From contig JAOACV010000161.1 in the NCBI GenBank assembly GCA_026417675.1, positions 1-6,363 of the forward strand: a stretch of DNA of 6,363 nt. The letters run 5' to 3'. The notes below the pieces were generated by a model that was given only the letters and a program-made list of their open reading frames with translations, made no database searches and was not told the DNA's origin. The stretch comes from Verrucomicrobiia bacterium. GTDB taxonomy: Bacteria > Verrucomicrobiota > Verrucomicrobiia > CAIQCK01. A program made the position numbers and the translations under genes. This document shows, in pieces, positions 1-5,507 of the stretch. Position 1 is the first letter of the stretch. Each line of letters opens with the position of its first letter.

Positions 1-32
1 GTTGCCCACAGACCCAGCCTGTCATGCTTCAG

Positions 33-35
33 ACG
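33..35. repeat. Target-site duplication, left copy (ACG)
   Basis: ACG at 33-35 is repeated at 1408-1410 immediately outside the other IS end. Three base pairs is a usual duplication length for IS3 elements. The match can be stretched to GACG if the right end is placed at 1406. Removing the IS and one copy restores a 13-bp hyphenated palindrome, TTCAG-ACG-CTGAA, with the duplicated triplet at its centre. Three bases alone is weak evidence. Confidence 0.6.
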
Positions 36-36
36 G

Positions 37-74
37 AATTGGAAAAGGCGAGCGGGTGAGTTAGGGAGTGGGGC
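37..74 (+). repeat. Left terminal inverted repeat of the IS (IRL)
   Basis: It starts AATTGGAAAAG and contains an inner block TTAGGGAG-N-GGGGC. It pairs with the complement of 1369-1406, with a perfect outer 11 bp, a weakly matched middle 13 bp (6 of 13), and a well matched inner 14 bp (13 of 14). The two-block pattern is what is expected for transposase binding and cleavage sites. The orfA ribosome binding site begins just inside it. Confidence 0.88.
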
Positions 75-89
75 GACGAAAGGAGCCCC

Positions 90-413
90 ATGGACCAACC
101 AGACCACCACCACCGACGCCACTTCACCACCGAACAGAAGGTCGCCATCTTGCGCCAGCATTTGGTCGAGCACGTGCCGATCTCCGATCTGTGCCCAAAG
201 CATCAGATCCAGCCCTCGGTCTTCTATCGTTGGCAGCAGGAGTTCTTCGAGAACGGCGCGGCGGCCTTCACACAACCCTCCCGTGCTCGTGGGGCGGACA
301 AGGCCCAGCAGACCATCGCCCGGCTGGAAGAAAAGCTCCAGGTCAAGGACCAGGTCATCGCTGAGATCATGGAGGAGATGGTGCGCACAAAAAAAGAGTC
401 TGGCCAGAGCTGA
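90..413 (+). CDS. IS3-family transposase OrfA (HTH protein)
   Basis: This 107-residue DNA-binding subunit of an IS3-type transposase recognises the terminal repeats. Residues about 11-55 match the HTH_Tnp_1 (transposase_8) pattern: FTTEQKVAILRQHL, then VPISDLCPKHQIQPSVFYRW as the helix-turn-helix, then a WQQEFFENGAAAF helix. Residues about 70-100 form a heptad-rich coiled coil (TIARLEEKLQVKDQVIAEIMEEM) typical of the OrfA leucine zipper for multimerisation. AAGGAG at 80-85, four bases before the ATG, supports this start. The frame ends at TGA 411-413 after running past the A7 tract at 389-395, where ribosomes can slip back one base into orfB. Without slippage it gives the short OrfA, which in related elements acts as a regulator. 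Length and composition are normal for the family. Confidence 0.93.
   Translation: MDQPDHHHRRHFTTEQKVAILRQHLVEHVPISDLCPKHQIQPSVFYRWQQEFFENGAAAFTQPSRARGADKAQQTIARLEEKLQVKDQVIAEIMEEMVRTKKESGQS
389..396 (+). promoter_or_regulatory. -1 programmed frameshift site (A7G slippery tract)
   Basis: Seven adenines followed by G lie in the orfA/orfB overlap. In the orfA frame they read ACA AAA AAA GAG, so both tRNA-Lys anticodons can re-pair after a -1 slip (A AAA AAA heptamer). The orfB frame is open from 365 (the preceding stop is TGA at 362-364), so the tract lies within the usable window 365-413. A possible stimulatory hairpin follows, with GCGGC (414-418) pairing with GCCGC (427-431). The fused product would be about 439 residues: OrfA residues 1-102 joined to a sequence starting RVWPELSGCW. 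Confidence 0.8.
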
Positions 414-424
414 GCGGCTGCTGG

Positions 425-1408
425 GTGCCGCATGACACAGGCGACATGATTGTAGACTTCATCAAGCACTGGTCGGCGCGCGCGGAACTCTCCCCGCTGC
501 GGCTGGTAGCCTGGCTGGGGCTGGGCCGCAGCAAGTATTACCAGTGGCGTGACCGCTACGGCCAGGCTAACGAGCACCACGCGCCGGTGCCGCGCGACCA
601 CTGGCTGGAGGAGTGGGAGAAGGCCGCCATCGTGGAGTTTGCCCGGCAGTATCCGCTGGAAGGCTACCGGCGGCTGACCTTCATGATGCTGGACCGCGAT
701 ATCGTGGCGGTCAGTCCCTCCAGCACCTACCGGGTGCTGTTGGAAAAGGGGCTGATCGGCCGTGGCCCGCTGAAACCTTCCCGCAACGGTCCGGGGTTCC
801 AACAGCCGTTGGCGCCTCATGAGCATTGGCACGTGGACATCAGCTACCTCAACCTCTGCGGCACCTTCTACTATCTGTGCAGCGTGTTGGACGGCTGCAG
901 CCGGGCCCTCCTCCACTGGGAAGTGCGCGAAGCGATGACCGAAGCCGACGTGGAAGCCATCCTGCAACGGGCGCTGGAAAAGTATCCGTCGGCGCGGCCG
1001 CGCATCATCTCCGACAACGGGCCGCAGTTCATCGCCCGCCCCTTCAAGGAGTTCATCCGCCTGGCCGGACTGACCCATGTGCGCACCGCGCCCTACCACC
1101 CCCAGAGCAACGGCAAGATCGAGCGTTGGCACCAGACCCTCAAAGCCGATTGTATCCGACCCGGCACGCCGTTGAACTTGGAGGACGCGCGACGGATCAT
1201 CGCCAAGTTCGTGGACCACTACAACCAGGTGCGTCTCCATAGCGCGCTGGGTTACATCACCCCCGCCGACAAACTGGCCGGCAAGGCGCAGGCCACCTTT
1301 GCCGAGCGGGATCGAAAACTGCAACAGGCCCGAGAACAAAGGAAACTCAAACGCATCAACCCTCCCCTGCCCCTCTCCCTAACTGCTCAGCCCCTCTTTT
1401 CCAATTGA
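425..1408 (+). CDS. IS3-family transposase OrfB (DDE integrase core)
   Basis: This is the catalytic part of the transposase, which cuts and joins the element ends. Counted from the GTG at 425 it has 327 residues. Residues about 61-120 carry the HTH_21-like segment (PLEGYRRLTFMMLD, then SPSSTYRVLLEKGLIGR). The rve integrase core spans about 130-285. Its catalytic triad is complete: D138 in HWHVDISYL, D197 in IISDNGPQF, and E233 in SNGKIERWH, with 35 residues between the second D and the E. The C-terminal HYNQVRLHSALGYITPAD motif is also typical. There is no good ribosome binding site before the GTG and the frame opens upstream, so the real product is probably OrfAB made by -1 frameshifting; the GTG is only the first possible independent start. 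The last residues are encoded in the right inverted repeat. No frameshift or missing catalytic residue was seen. Confidence 0.95.
   Translation: MPHDTGDMIVDFIKHWSARAELSPLRLVAWLGLGRSKYYQWRDRYGQANEHHAPVPRDHWLEEWEKAAIVEFARQYPLEGYRRLTFMMLDRDIVAVSPSSTYRVLLEKGLIGRGPLKPSRNGPGFQQPLAPHEHWHVDISYLNLCGTFYYLCSVLDGCSRALLHWEVREAMTEADVEAILQRALEKYPSARPRIISDNGPQFIARPFKEFIRLAGLTHVRTAPYHPQSNGKIERWHQTLKADCIRPGTPLNLEDARRIIAKFVDHYNQVRLHSALGYITPADKLAGKAQATFAERDRKLQQAREQRKLKRINPPLPLSLTAQPLFSN
1369..1406 (-). repeat. Right terminal inverted repeat of the IS (IRR)
   Basis: This is the inverted partner of the left end, finishing CTTTTCCAATT. The C-terminal codons of orfB run through it (the residues PLPLSLTAQPLFSN), so the repeat is both a transposase binding site and coding sequence. 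The stop codon TGA at 1406-1408 straddles the inferred junction with host DNA. Confidence 0.88.
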
Positions 1409-1410
1409 CG
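1408..1410. repeat. Target-site duplication, right copy (ACG)
   Basis: This is the partner of the ACG at 33-35. Its first A supplies the last base of the orfB TGA stop codon if the element ends at 1407. Confidence 0.6.
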
Positions 1411-1432
1411 CTGAACCAAGACATCGCGAAGT
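1411..1432. other. Short gap between the IS and the end of the glycosidase-like gene
   Basis: Only 22 bases separate the target duplication from the TGA of the glycosidase-like gene (1433-1435). It holds the right half of the palindrome TTCAG-ACG-CTGAA (28-35 joined to 1411-1415) split by the IS. The two sides are convergently transcribed, and no T-tailed terminator was seen. Confidence 0.5.
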
Positions 1433-3520
1433 TCATTCCACCCACGCCATCCGCATCCGCATTGGCTGGAGGGGGACGGTCAGTTTGCCGTCGGCGCATT
1501 GCAGCGGTTCGCGAGTCAGGGCGTCGGTGGCGGACTTGCCTGACATGCCGATGCGGTTGAAGTCCAACGTCACCTGCGCGGTCGCGGGTTGGTCGGCGGA
1601 AAGGTTTGAGACCACCAGCAGTGCGCGGCCGCCTTTGCCCTTCGCGCCGGGGCGCGCGTAGAGGCTCACTTTCACCGAGGCTGGCTGCGCGGTCGCGAGC
1701 GGCTTCGGTTCCCAATACGGATGCCACTCGGCCTTGCCGACGCCGAAGCGGGTCATCACGTTCCAGATGGGCGACATTTTCTCCAGCGCGGCTAGGCCGC
1801 AGGGGCGCACGCGGACATCGTGCAGCATTGAGAACGCGAGCGCGTGGTCGAACGTCCATTGCGGCGGGCGCTCGTAGCACAGGAACTCGCTCGGCACGCC
1901 GTAGTTCCGACCCATGAACTCGGCGCGAAACGCGTCTAGCGGCAACGCCTTGAGCGGGTCGCCGGACAACTCGCCGCCGGCGAACTGCTCGCCGTCCCAA
2001 TACGCATCGGCGAACCCGAGCGTCGGCGTTACGCAGCAGGTGCTTTGGTGGGCGCTGATGAGGCCGCCGCGCGGATGCACCATGCCGTAGAGCCGTTGCA
2101 TGAACTGCCGCACGCCGAAGATCGGATACGTTGGCCGCAGTGTGCCGTCGGCGGCGCGGTAGCCGCAGCCGTGCCGTTCGTTGCAGCAAGCCCACGGCTC
2201 GACGGTGCCGTCGAGATAGAGGCCGTCGAAACCGTAGCGTTTCATCGCGCGCTCGATGCCGTCGGCGAGCCGCTCGCGCCAGACGCTGTTGTAACAGACC
2301 ACATAGTCGCGCTGCTCCGGATGGCGATACCAGCCGCCTGTGACGCTGCCCTTGGCGTTCTTCACCAGAATCTCGTCGTGCAACTCGGCCCATTCCGGCG
2401 CGAGCGACGAGAACTCGTAGCCGTGATAGACGAGCACCTTCATGCCGCGCTGATGACACGCGCGAACGATGCGCCTGAACTCATCCTCCGGGAACGTCAC
2501 CGGGTAGTTTTGGATCGGAATCCAATCTTCGTGAAACACCGCCGTCCTCGCGCCGAGCTTTGCGCCGCGGTCGAGCACGGCGATCGGGTTGCGGTCGGGG
2601 AACGCGCGATGGCACAGCCACCACTCCTTCGGGATCGGCAGCGTCGCGCCGACGCCGAGTTGCGGCACGTGCCAGATGCGCCACTCGTGGAAATTCTTCG
2701 GCCACGGTTTCACCGGCGTCGCCTGAAAACCAAACGTGAACGTGATCGGCAGCTTCACCGCGACCGGGTGTGGCGGTTTGGAAACCGCGAGTCCTTGTTC
2801 CAGCAACCGCACGCGCAGCAAGACCTCATGCCCCTGTGGGATCGCCTCGATGACGCGGTCGGCGGCCTGCGGCTGCCAGCCTTTGTCCGACTCGGCAAAC
2901 CAGCCCAGCCCGCTGTCCTCGTTGCCAAGCCACACGAACGGCTTGAAGCCCAGCACGAGGCCCGTTTCCGGCAACTCGCCGCTGTTCTTCGCTTTGCCCC
3001 ACTGGCCGGGGAAGTAGTGGAACAGCGTGGCGCGCTCGCGCCTGATCGGCACCTCCAGCCAGAGTTGTTCCAACTTCGGCGTCATTTTGCGCTGAGGCAG
3101 CACGACAAGGTCCACGCGCATCATGCCGTCGAACTCGATCCGCGTGGTGGTGTTGACGATAAGCTCATCGCCCGCCTGCCAGCCGGTGACAATAGCGTGC
3201 GATTTGTCGGCGTGGAACACGAAGTTGCCGCCGCGTTTCCATTCGATCGGCTTGCCGCTGACCTTGCCAACGAGCCGGATCGGCGTGGCCAGAATCTCGC
3301 CGCCCACTGTGACAATCGAGCTAGGCAGCACGCTGGCGAGCTTGTGCGTTCGCCCCCAGACGCCGACTTCGACGCCGGTCGCGTTGGTCCTCAACGTCAC
3401 CGGCGTCCACGGTGCGATCAGCTTCGGCGACTCGACGGCGTGAGCGCACGAAACCACCGCGATGAGCAAACATGCCAAGGAGCGGCGGTTTGTAATCTCC
3501 GCCGCAACAAAGTTCTTCAT
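1433..3520 (-). CDS. Exported TIM-barrel glycoside hydrolase-like protein (DUF6067/GH123-related)
   Basis: A predicted secreted or lipid-anchored carbohydrate-active enzyme. I start it at the ATG at 3520 (695 residues), because it directly opens a signal peptide: MKNFVAAEITNRRSLACLLI, then a hydrophobic stretch ending SCAHA-VES. AHA-V suits signal peptidase I, while VVSC could be a weak lipobox. An in-frame ATG at 3637 (734 residues) lies only 27 bp after the preceding stop, but its extra 39 residues are largely repeat-derived. Numbered from 3637, residues 75-310 form a beta-rich N-terminal part with the marker FKPFVWLGNEDSGLGWFAES (231-250). Residues about 315-600 look like a (beta/alpha)8 barrel: RGMKVLVYHGYEF, YGFDGLYLDGTVEPW (468-482), and PRGGLISAHQSTCC. 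Residues about 640-734 form a C-terminal beta domain. D471/D476 and E480 are candidate active-site acids. Family assignment is by recognition of these motifs; the substrate is unknown. Neither start has a clear Shine-Dalgarno site. Confidence 0.78.
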   Translation of the reverse strand: MKNFVAAEITNRRSLACLLIAVVSCAHAVESPKLIAPWTPVTLRTNATGVEVGVWGRTHKLASVLPSSIVTVGGEILATPIRLVGKVSGKPIEWKRGGNFVFHADKSHAIVTGWQAGDELIVNTTTRIEFDGMMRVDLVVLPQRKMTPKLEQLWLEVPIRRERATLFHYFPGQWGKAKNSGELPETGLVLGFKPFVWLGNEDSGLGWFAESDKGWQPQAADRVIEAIPQGHEVLLRVRLLEQGLAVSKPPHPVAVKLPITFTFGFQATPVKPWPKNFHEWRIWHVPQLGVGATLPIPKEWWLCHRAFPDRNPIAVLDRGAKLGARTAVFHEDWIPIQNYPVTFPEDEFRRIVRACHQRGMKVLVYHGYEFSSLAPEWAELHDEILVKNAKGSVTGGWYRHPEQRDYVVCYNSVWRERLADGIERAMKRYGFDGLYLDGTVEPWACCNERHGCGYRAADGTLRPTYPIFGVRQFMQRLYGMVHPRGGLISAHQSTCCVTPTLGFADAYWDGEQFAGGELSGDPLKALPLDAFRAEFMGRNYGVPSEFLCYERPPQWTFDHALAFSMLHDVRVRPCGLAALEKMSPIWNVMTRFGVGKAEWHPYWEPKPLATAQPASVKVSLYARPGAKGKGGRALLVVSNLSADQPATAQVTLDFNRIGMSGKSATDALTREPLQCADGKLTVPLQPMRMRMAWVE
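3482..3505. repeat. Hairpin repeat inside the signal-peptide coding region
   Basis: GCGGCGG (3482-3488) pairs perfectly with CCGCCGC (3499-3505) around a 10-base TTTGTAATCT loop. Read on the - strand it encodes AAEITNRR, the n-region of the signal peptide, supplying its two arginines. Its form (GC-rich stem with an AT-rich centre reading ATTACAAA on the other strand) recalls dispersed palindromes of Verrucomicrobia, but only one copy is in the window, so its repetitive nature is inference. Confidence 0.5.
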
Positions 3521-3551
3521 GGCAATCCACACTGCCCACGTGAAGTCGTTG

Positions 3552-3600
3552 CCTTGATGGGGCGGTTGCAAACCGCCCCTCCTTGGGAGCCAACGGCTCC
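3552..3600. repeat. Double-hairpin palindromic element in the leader of the glycosidase-like gene
   Basis: Two perfect hairpins stand six bases apart: GGGGCGGTT (3559-3567), loop GCA, AACCGCCCC (3571-3579), a 9-bp stem; and GGAGCC (3586-3591), loop AAC, GGCTCC (3595-3600), a 6-bp stem. The block lies between the SIS gene and the signal-peptide ATG at 3520. If translated from the ATG at 3637 it would give a low-information run like PRRGGLQPPHQG, a reason to doubt that start. Neither hairpin is followed by a T run in either direction, so it is not a classical intrinsic terminator; it might act on mRNA stability or be a REP-like mobile palindrome. Confidence 0.65.
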
Positions 3601-3664
3601 AGTGCCACGGTTTGATAGAGTCTGTGTTGGTTTTCATTCTCGATCCGTTCGCATGCTTTGCGGC

Positions 3665-5407
3665 TCATGACTTTGCTGCGCTTCTACGCTGGCGGATGCG
3701 CTCCAGTGTCACCGCCACTGGCGACAGGCGCTCGCCGGCGACCACGGGCGTCTGCGCGAGCTGGGCGCGGCTCTTGTGCAACTCATAGCACGCTTCGGCG
3801 TAGTCCAAGCCGGCCAGTTCCGCCACCAGTCGCGTGCCGCGATCAATCAGTTTTTTGTTGCTGGTCTCCACATAGGCCATCCAGTTGCTTACGACGCGGC
3901 CCAGCCGCGCGGCGGTGGCTGTGGAGATGGTGTTGAGCACGAGCTTGATGGCGAGATGGTCCCAAAGCTTGATCGGCGATGACGGCAACTCGCAACCGAT
4001 GTGGCAGGCGTCGCCGGCTGGCGCCGTCGGCCCCACCGCCAGCGCCGCACGCTCCGGGAACTTCGCCGCCGCCGCAGTAAACGCTTCGAACAAATTGTAG
4101 CCGCCGACGCAAGGAGGCGGACTTGTGGCAGATGACAACTCTTCCGCCTCCTCACGTCGGCGGCTACGGGCGGTCTCCTCGCCTACCAGCACCAACGCCG
4201 CGCAATCGCCGGGCGCCGAGTAGCGCGAGGGATCGTCCTCGTTGCCAACGAGGAACTTGAACAGCTCCGCGCGGTTCAGCACCGGCGGGTTCCGCCAGAT
4301 GCGCTCGGCCGCGCCCATCCGCTGGTAGAGCGTCGTATCCCATGTGAGACAGCGCGGCTCGCGGCCAAGCATGCGCCGCCAAGTCTCGGCGGTCGAAAAG
4401 AGCGGATTCTTCGCAAACGCCATTGATCGCGGCGAGGTCGTGTCGTCGCACTTGCGAAACGGCGGCAGCGAAAACGTCGGCGCCCGCTCCGTGGTGTCGG
4501 TGAAGATGTCCAGCAGGAACTCGTTGCCGAAATACGTGATGGCGTTCTTGCCGCGATAAAGCGACTCCTCCATCTCCACCCATCGCGCCATCGCATCCAC
4601 GGCGGACGGCTGAGCAAGGTCGCGCAGCAGCGACGCGAAACGCGCCGCGTAGTCTTCGCCTCGTTGCCCGCCGCCCAGCGCGATTTCCAGCGCCACGCCG
4701 ATGACCAGCAGTTCGCACGTGGTCGCCTGCATCCGCGTCGAACCGGCGATGGCCATTGGGCCGGAGGAAAGATCGAGCTTGACGATGCGCGGCTCCTCGA
4801 TCACGCGCCGCGACCGCTCGACGTGCGCGGCCAGCACGCTGGCGGGATTGTTGAAGGCGAAGAACACCTCCGCGCCAGCCTCCAACGCCTGCCAGGCCGT
4901 GCCGATCACCGACGACGTTTCGCCGCCCTCGGTGATCGCCACCAGCACGTCGCCGCGCCCAAGGCCCGCCTCGATGGCTTGCTGGCGGCCAAAGGTCATG
5001 TAGTCCTCGAAGAACTCCACCGACCGCACCAGCGCGTAATCGCCGCCGGTCATGATGCTCAGCGCCGCGTCGTCGCGTCGGGCTGCGCGATACGCCGCCT
5101 CCAGCAGAATGCTCAGCCGTCCGGTCGCGCCGCAGCCGCTGAAGCAGACGCGACCGCCACGATCGAGCGCGGCGGTCAGCGATTCAACGAGCCGCCTGAA
5201 TTCATCCGACGCGAACACGCGCCGCGCGGCGGCGGTCACGTCCTCGTCCACAGCTTGGAGCATGCGGATGCCTGCGCGTGTGTCCTTGGCGATCACCTCG
5301 GCCAAGCCGCGTGTCTTCGGATGCGACTGCTCCGTCGGCAGCGCGCCAAGATGGAACGCCTTCTCATTGTTCACGAAATGCTCGGCTTCGCGTTTTGCGT
5401 CGTCCAT
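3665..5407 (-). CDS. GKRP/MurQ-like double-SIS sugar-phosphate protein
   Basis: A cytoplasmic protein of 580 residues with two SIS (sugar isomerase) folds, in the superfamily of N-acetylmuramate-6-phosphate etherase (MurQ) and glucokinase regulatory protein. MurQ is about 300 residues, so this length suits the two-SIS GKRP-like group. SIS 1 (about 40-250) has the phosphosugar loop GCGATGRLS (91-99), TGGDYALVRSVEFFED (120-135), ITEGGETSSVIGTA (158-171) and GPMAIAGSTRMQATT (216-230, compare MurQ GSTRMKAGT). SIS 2 (about 285-515) begins ITYFGNEFLLDIFTDTTERA and ends LVLNTISTATAARLG near a MurQ-like C-terminal NKKL helix. E131 matches the second conserved MurQ Glu (VEGAED), but the first Glu position (MurQ DASECPPT) seems to be Ala (GRLSILLEAA), so etherase activity is doubtful and a binding or regulatory role is possible. 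GGAG at 5415-5418, seven bases before the ATG, supports the start. Residues 414-437 come from a long inverted repeat. It precedes the glycosidase-like gene on the same strand. Confidence 0.84.
   Translation of the reverse strand: MDDAKREAEHFVNNEKAFHLGALPTEQSHPKTRGLAEVIAKDTRAGIRMLQAVDEDVTAAARRVFASDEFRRLVESLTAALDRGGRVCFSGCGATGRLSILLEAAYRAARRDDAALSIMTGGDYALVRSVEFFEDYMTFGRQQAIEAGLGRGDVLVAITEGGETSSVIGTAWQALEAGAEVFFAFNNPASVLAAHVERSRRVIEEPRIVKLDLSSGPMAIAGSTRMQATTCELLVIGVALEIALGGGQRGEDYAARFASLLRDLAQPSAVDAMARWVEMEESLYRGKNAITYFGNEFLLDIFTDTTERAPTFSLPPFRKCDDTTSPRSMAFAKNPLFSTAETWRRMLGREPRCLTWDTTLYQRMGAAERIWRNPPVLNRAELFKFLVGNEDDPSRYSAPGDCAALVLVGEETARSRRREEAEELSSATSPPPCVGGYNLFEAFTAAAAKFPERAALAVGPTAPAGDACHIGCELPSSPIKLWDHLAIKLVLNTISTATAARLGRVVSNWMAYVETSNKKLIDRGTRLVAELAGLDYAEACYELHKSRAQLAQTPVVAGERLSPVAVTLERIRQRRSAAKS
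4097..4167. repeat. 71-bp long inverted repeat inserted in frame in the SIS gene
   Basis: Two 25-base arms (4097-4121 and 4143-4167) are inverted copies matching at 23 of 25 positions, around a 21-base centre. The arms carry GTAGCCGCCGACG and GGAGGCGGA blocks. On the - strand the element encodes residues 414-437 of the SIS protein (RSRRREEAEELSS then ATSPPPCVGGY), a charged and proline-rich stretch between the conserved-looking VLVGEE and NLFEAF segments. The frame stays open through it. It looks like a MITE or palindromic unit domesticated as a linker. Only one copy is in the window, so mobility is inference. Confidence 0.8.
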
Positions 5408-5507
5408 AACCGTTCTCCGTCGTCGTGTGGCTGTCCCGGATGAGGCCGTTTATTGGGCAAAATCATCGGGGGCAAAATCATGATTCTGCCGACCATGATT
5501 TTGCCTC
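5408..5507. other. Intergenic region before the SIS gene
   Basis: This 100-bp gap between the stop of the DUF6259-like gene and the ATG of the SIS gene holds the SIS-gene ribosome binding site (GGAG, 5415-5418, - strand) and the GGCAAAATCAT repeat cluster at 5456-5505. No convincing -35/-10 pair was recognised. The gap is compatible with co-transcription or with an internal promoter. Confidence 0.6.
5456..5505. repeat. Cluster of four GGCAAAATCAT-type units forming a hairpin
   Basis: GGCAAAATCAT occurs directly at 5456-5466 and 5471-5481, and inverted as ATGATTTTGCC at 5495-5505 and, with one mismatch, as ATGATTCTGCC at 5480-5490. The outer pair makes a perfect 12-bp stem (5471-5482 with 5494-5505, 11-base loop), and the adjacent units offer an alternative fold. 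There is no T run after the stem on either strand, so it is not a typical intrinsic terminator. The pattern resembles dispersed intergenic repeats of environmental bacteria; that link is from memory, not from a search. Confidence 0.75.

Larger units (their letters stand above)
36..1407 (+). mobile_element. Complete IS3-family insertion sequence
   Basis: This is a self-contained transposable element of about 1372 bp with the IS3-family layout: terminal inverted repeats, a short HTH orfA, and a long DDE orfB in the -1 frame. The ends are set by an imperfect inverted repeat (37-74 against 1369-1406, about 30 of 38 positions matching, the outer 11 perfect) and by the triplet ACG found just outside both ends (33-35 and 1408-1410). 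A boundary at 1406 with a 4-bp GACG duplication fits equally well, so the right end is uncertain by one base. The ends do not show the TG...CA termini usual in the family at those exact positions; a TG...CA pair exists three to four bases further in (40 and 1403), but no direct repeat flanks it. Both frames are open and the catalytic residues are intact, so the copy is potentially active. Confidence 0.92.

Noticed and set aside
1..35. Possible gene start on the - strand in the left flank (ATG at 23-25)
   Set aside because: Only about eight codons fit before the window edge and there is no clear ribosome binding site, so it cannot be supported.
224..1339. - strand open frame (371 codons) opposite orfA/orfB
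   Set aside because: It lies wholly antisense to the intact transposase genes, which carry the DDE triad; composition is that of a shadow frame.
1356..2459. - strand frame of 367 codons overlapping the glycosidase-like gene
   Set aside because: It is an alternate frame of the same strand, extremely Arg-rich, and runs into the IS end; it has no domain signature.
2045..3670. Long + strand open frame (541 codons) opposite the glycosidase-like gene
   Set aside because: It is antisense to a gene with a signal peptide and recognisable domain motifs, is rich in Arg/His/Ala/Leu as expected for GC-rich shadow frames, and shows no domain I recognise.
4664..5443. + strand open frame (259 codons) opposite the SIS gene
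   Set aside because: Antisense to the conserved SIS motifs, with no recognisable domain and shadow-like composition.
5471..5505. Perfect 12-bp stem as an intrinsic terminator
   Set aside because: No T-rich tract follows the stem on either strand, and the sequence is better explained as a multi-unit repeat.
5456..5505. Possible CRISPR array from the repeated GGCAAAATCAT units
   Set aside because: Units are about 11 bp, mixed in orientation and nearly adjacent, with no spacer-sized gaps and no cas genes in view.
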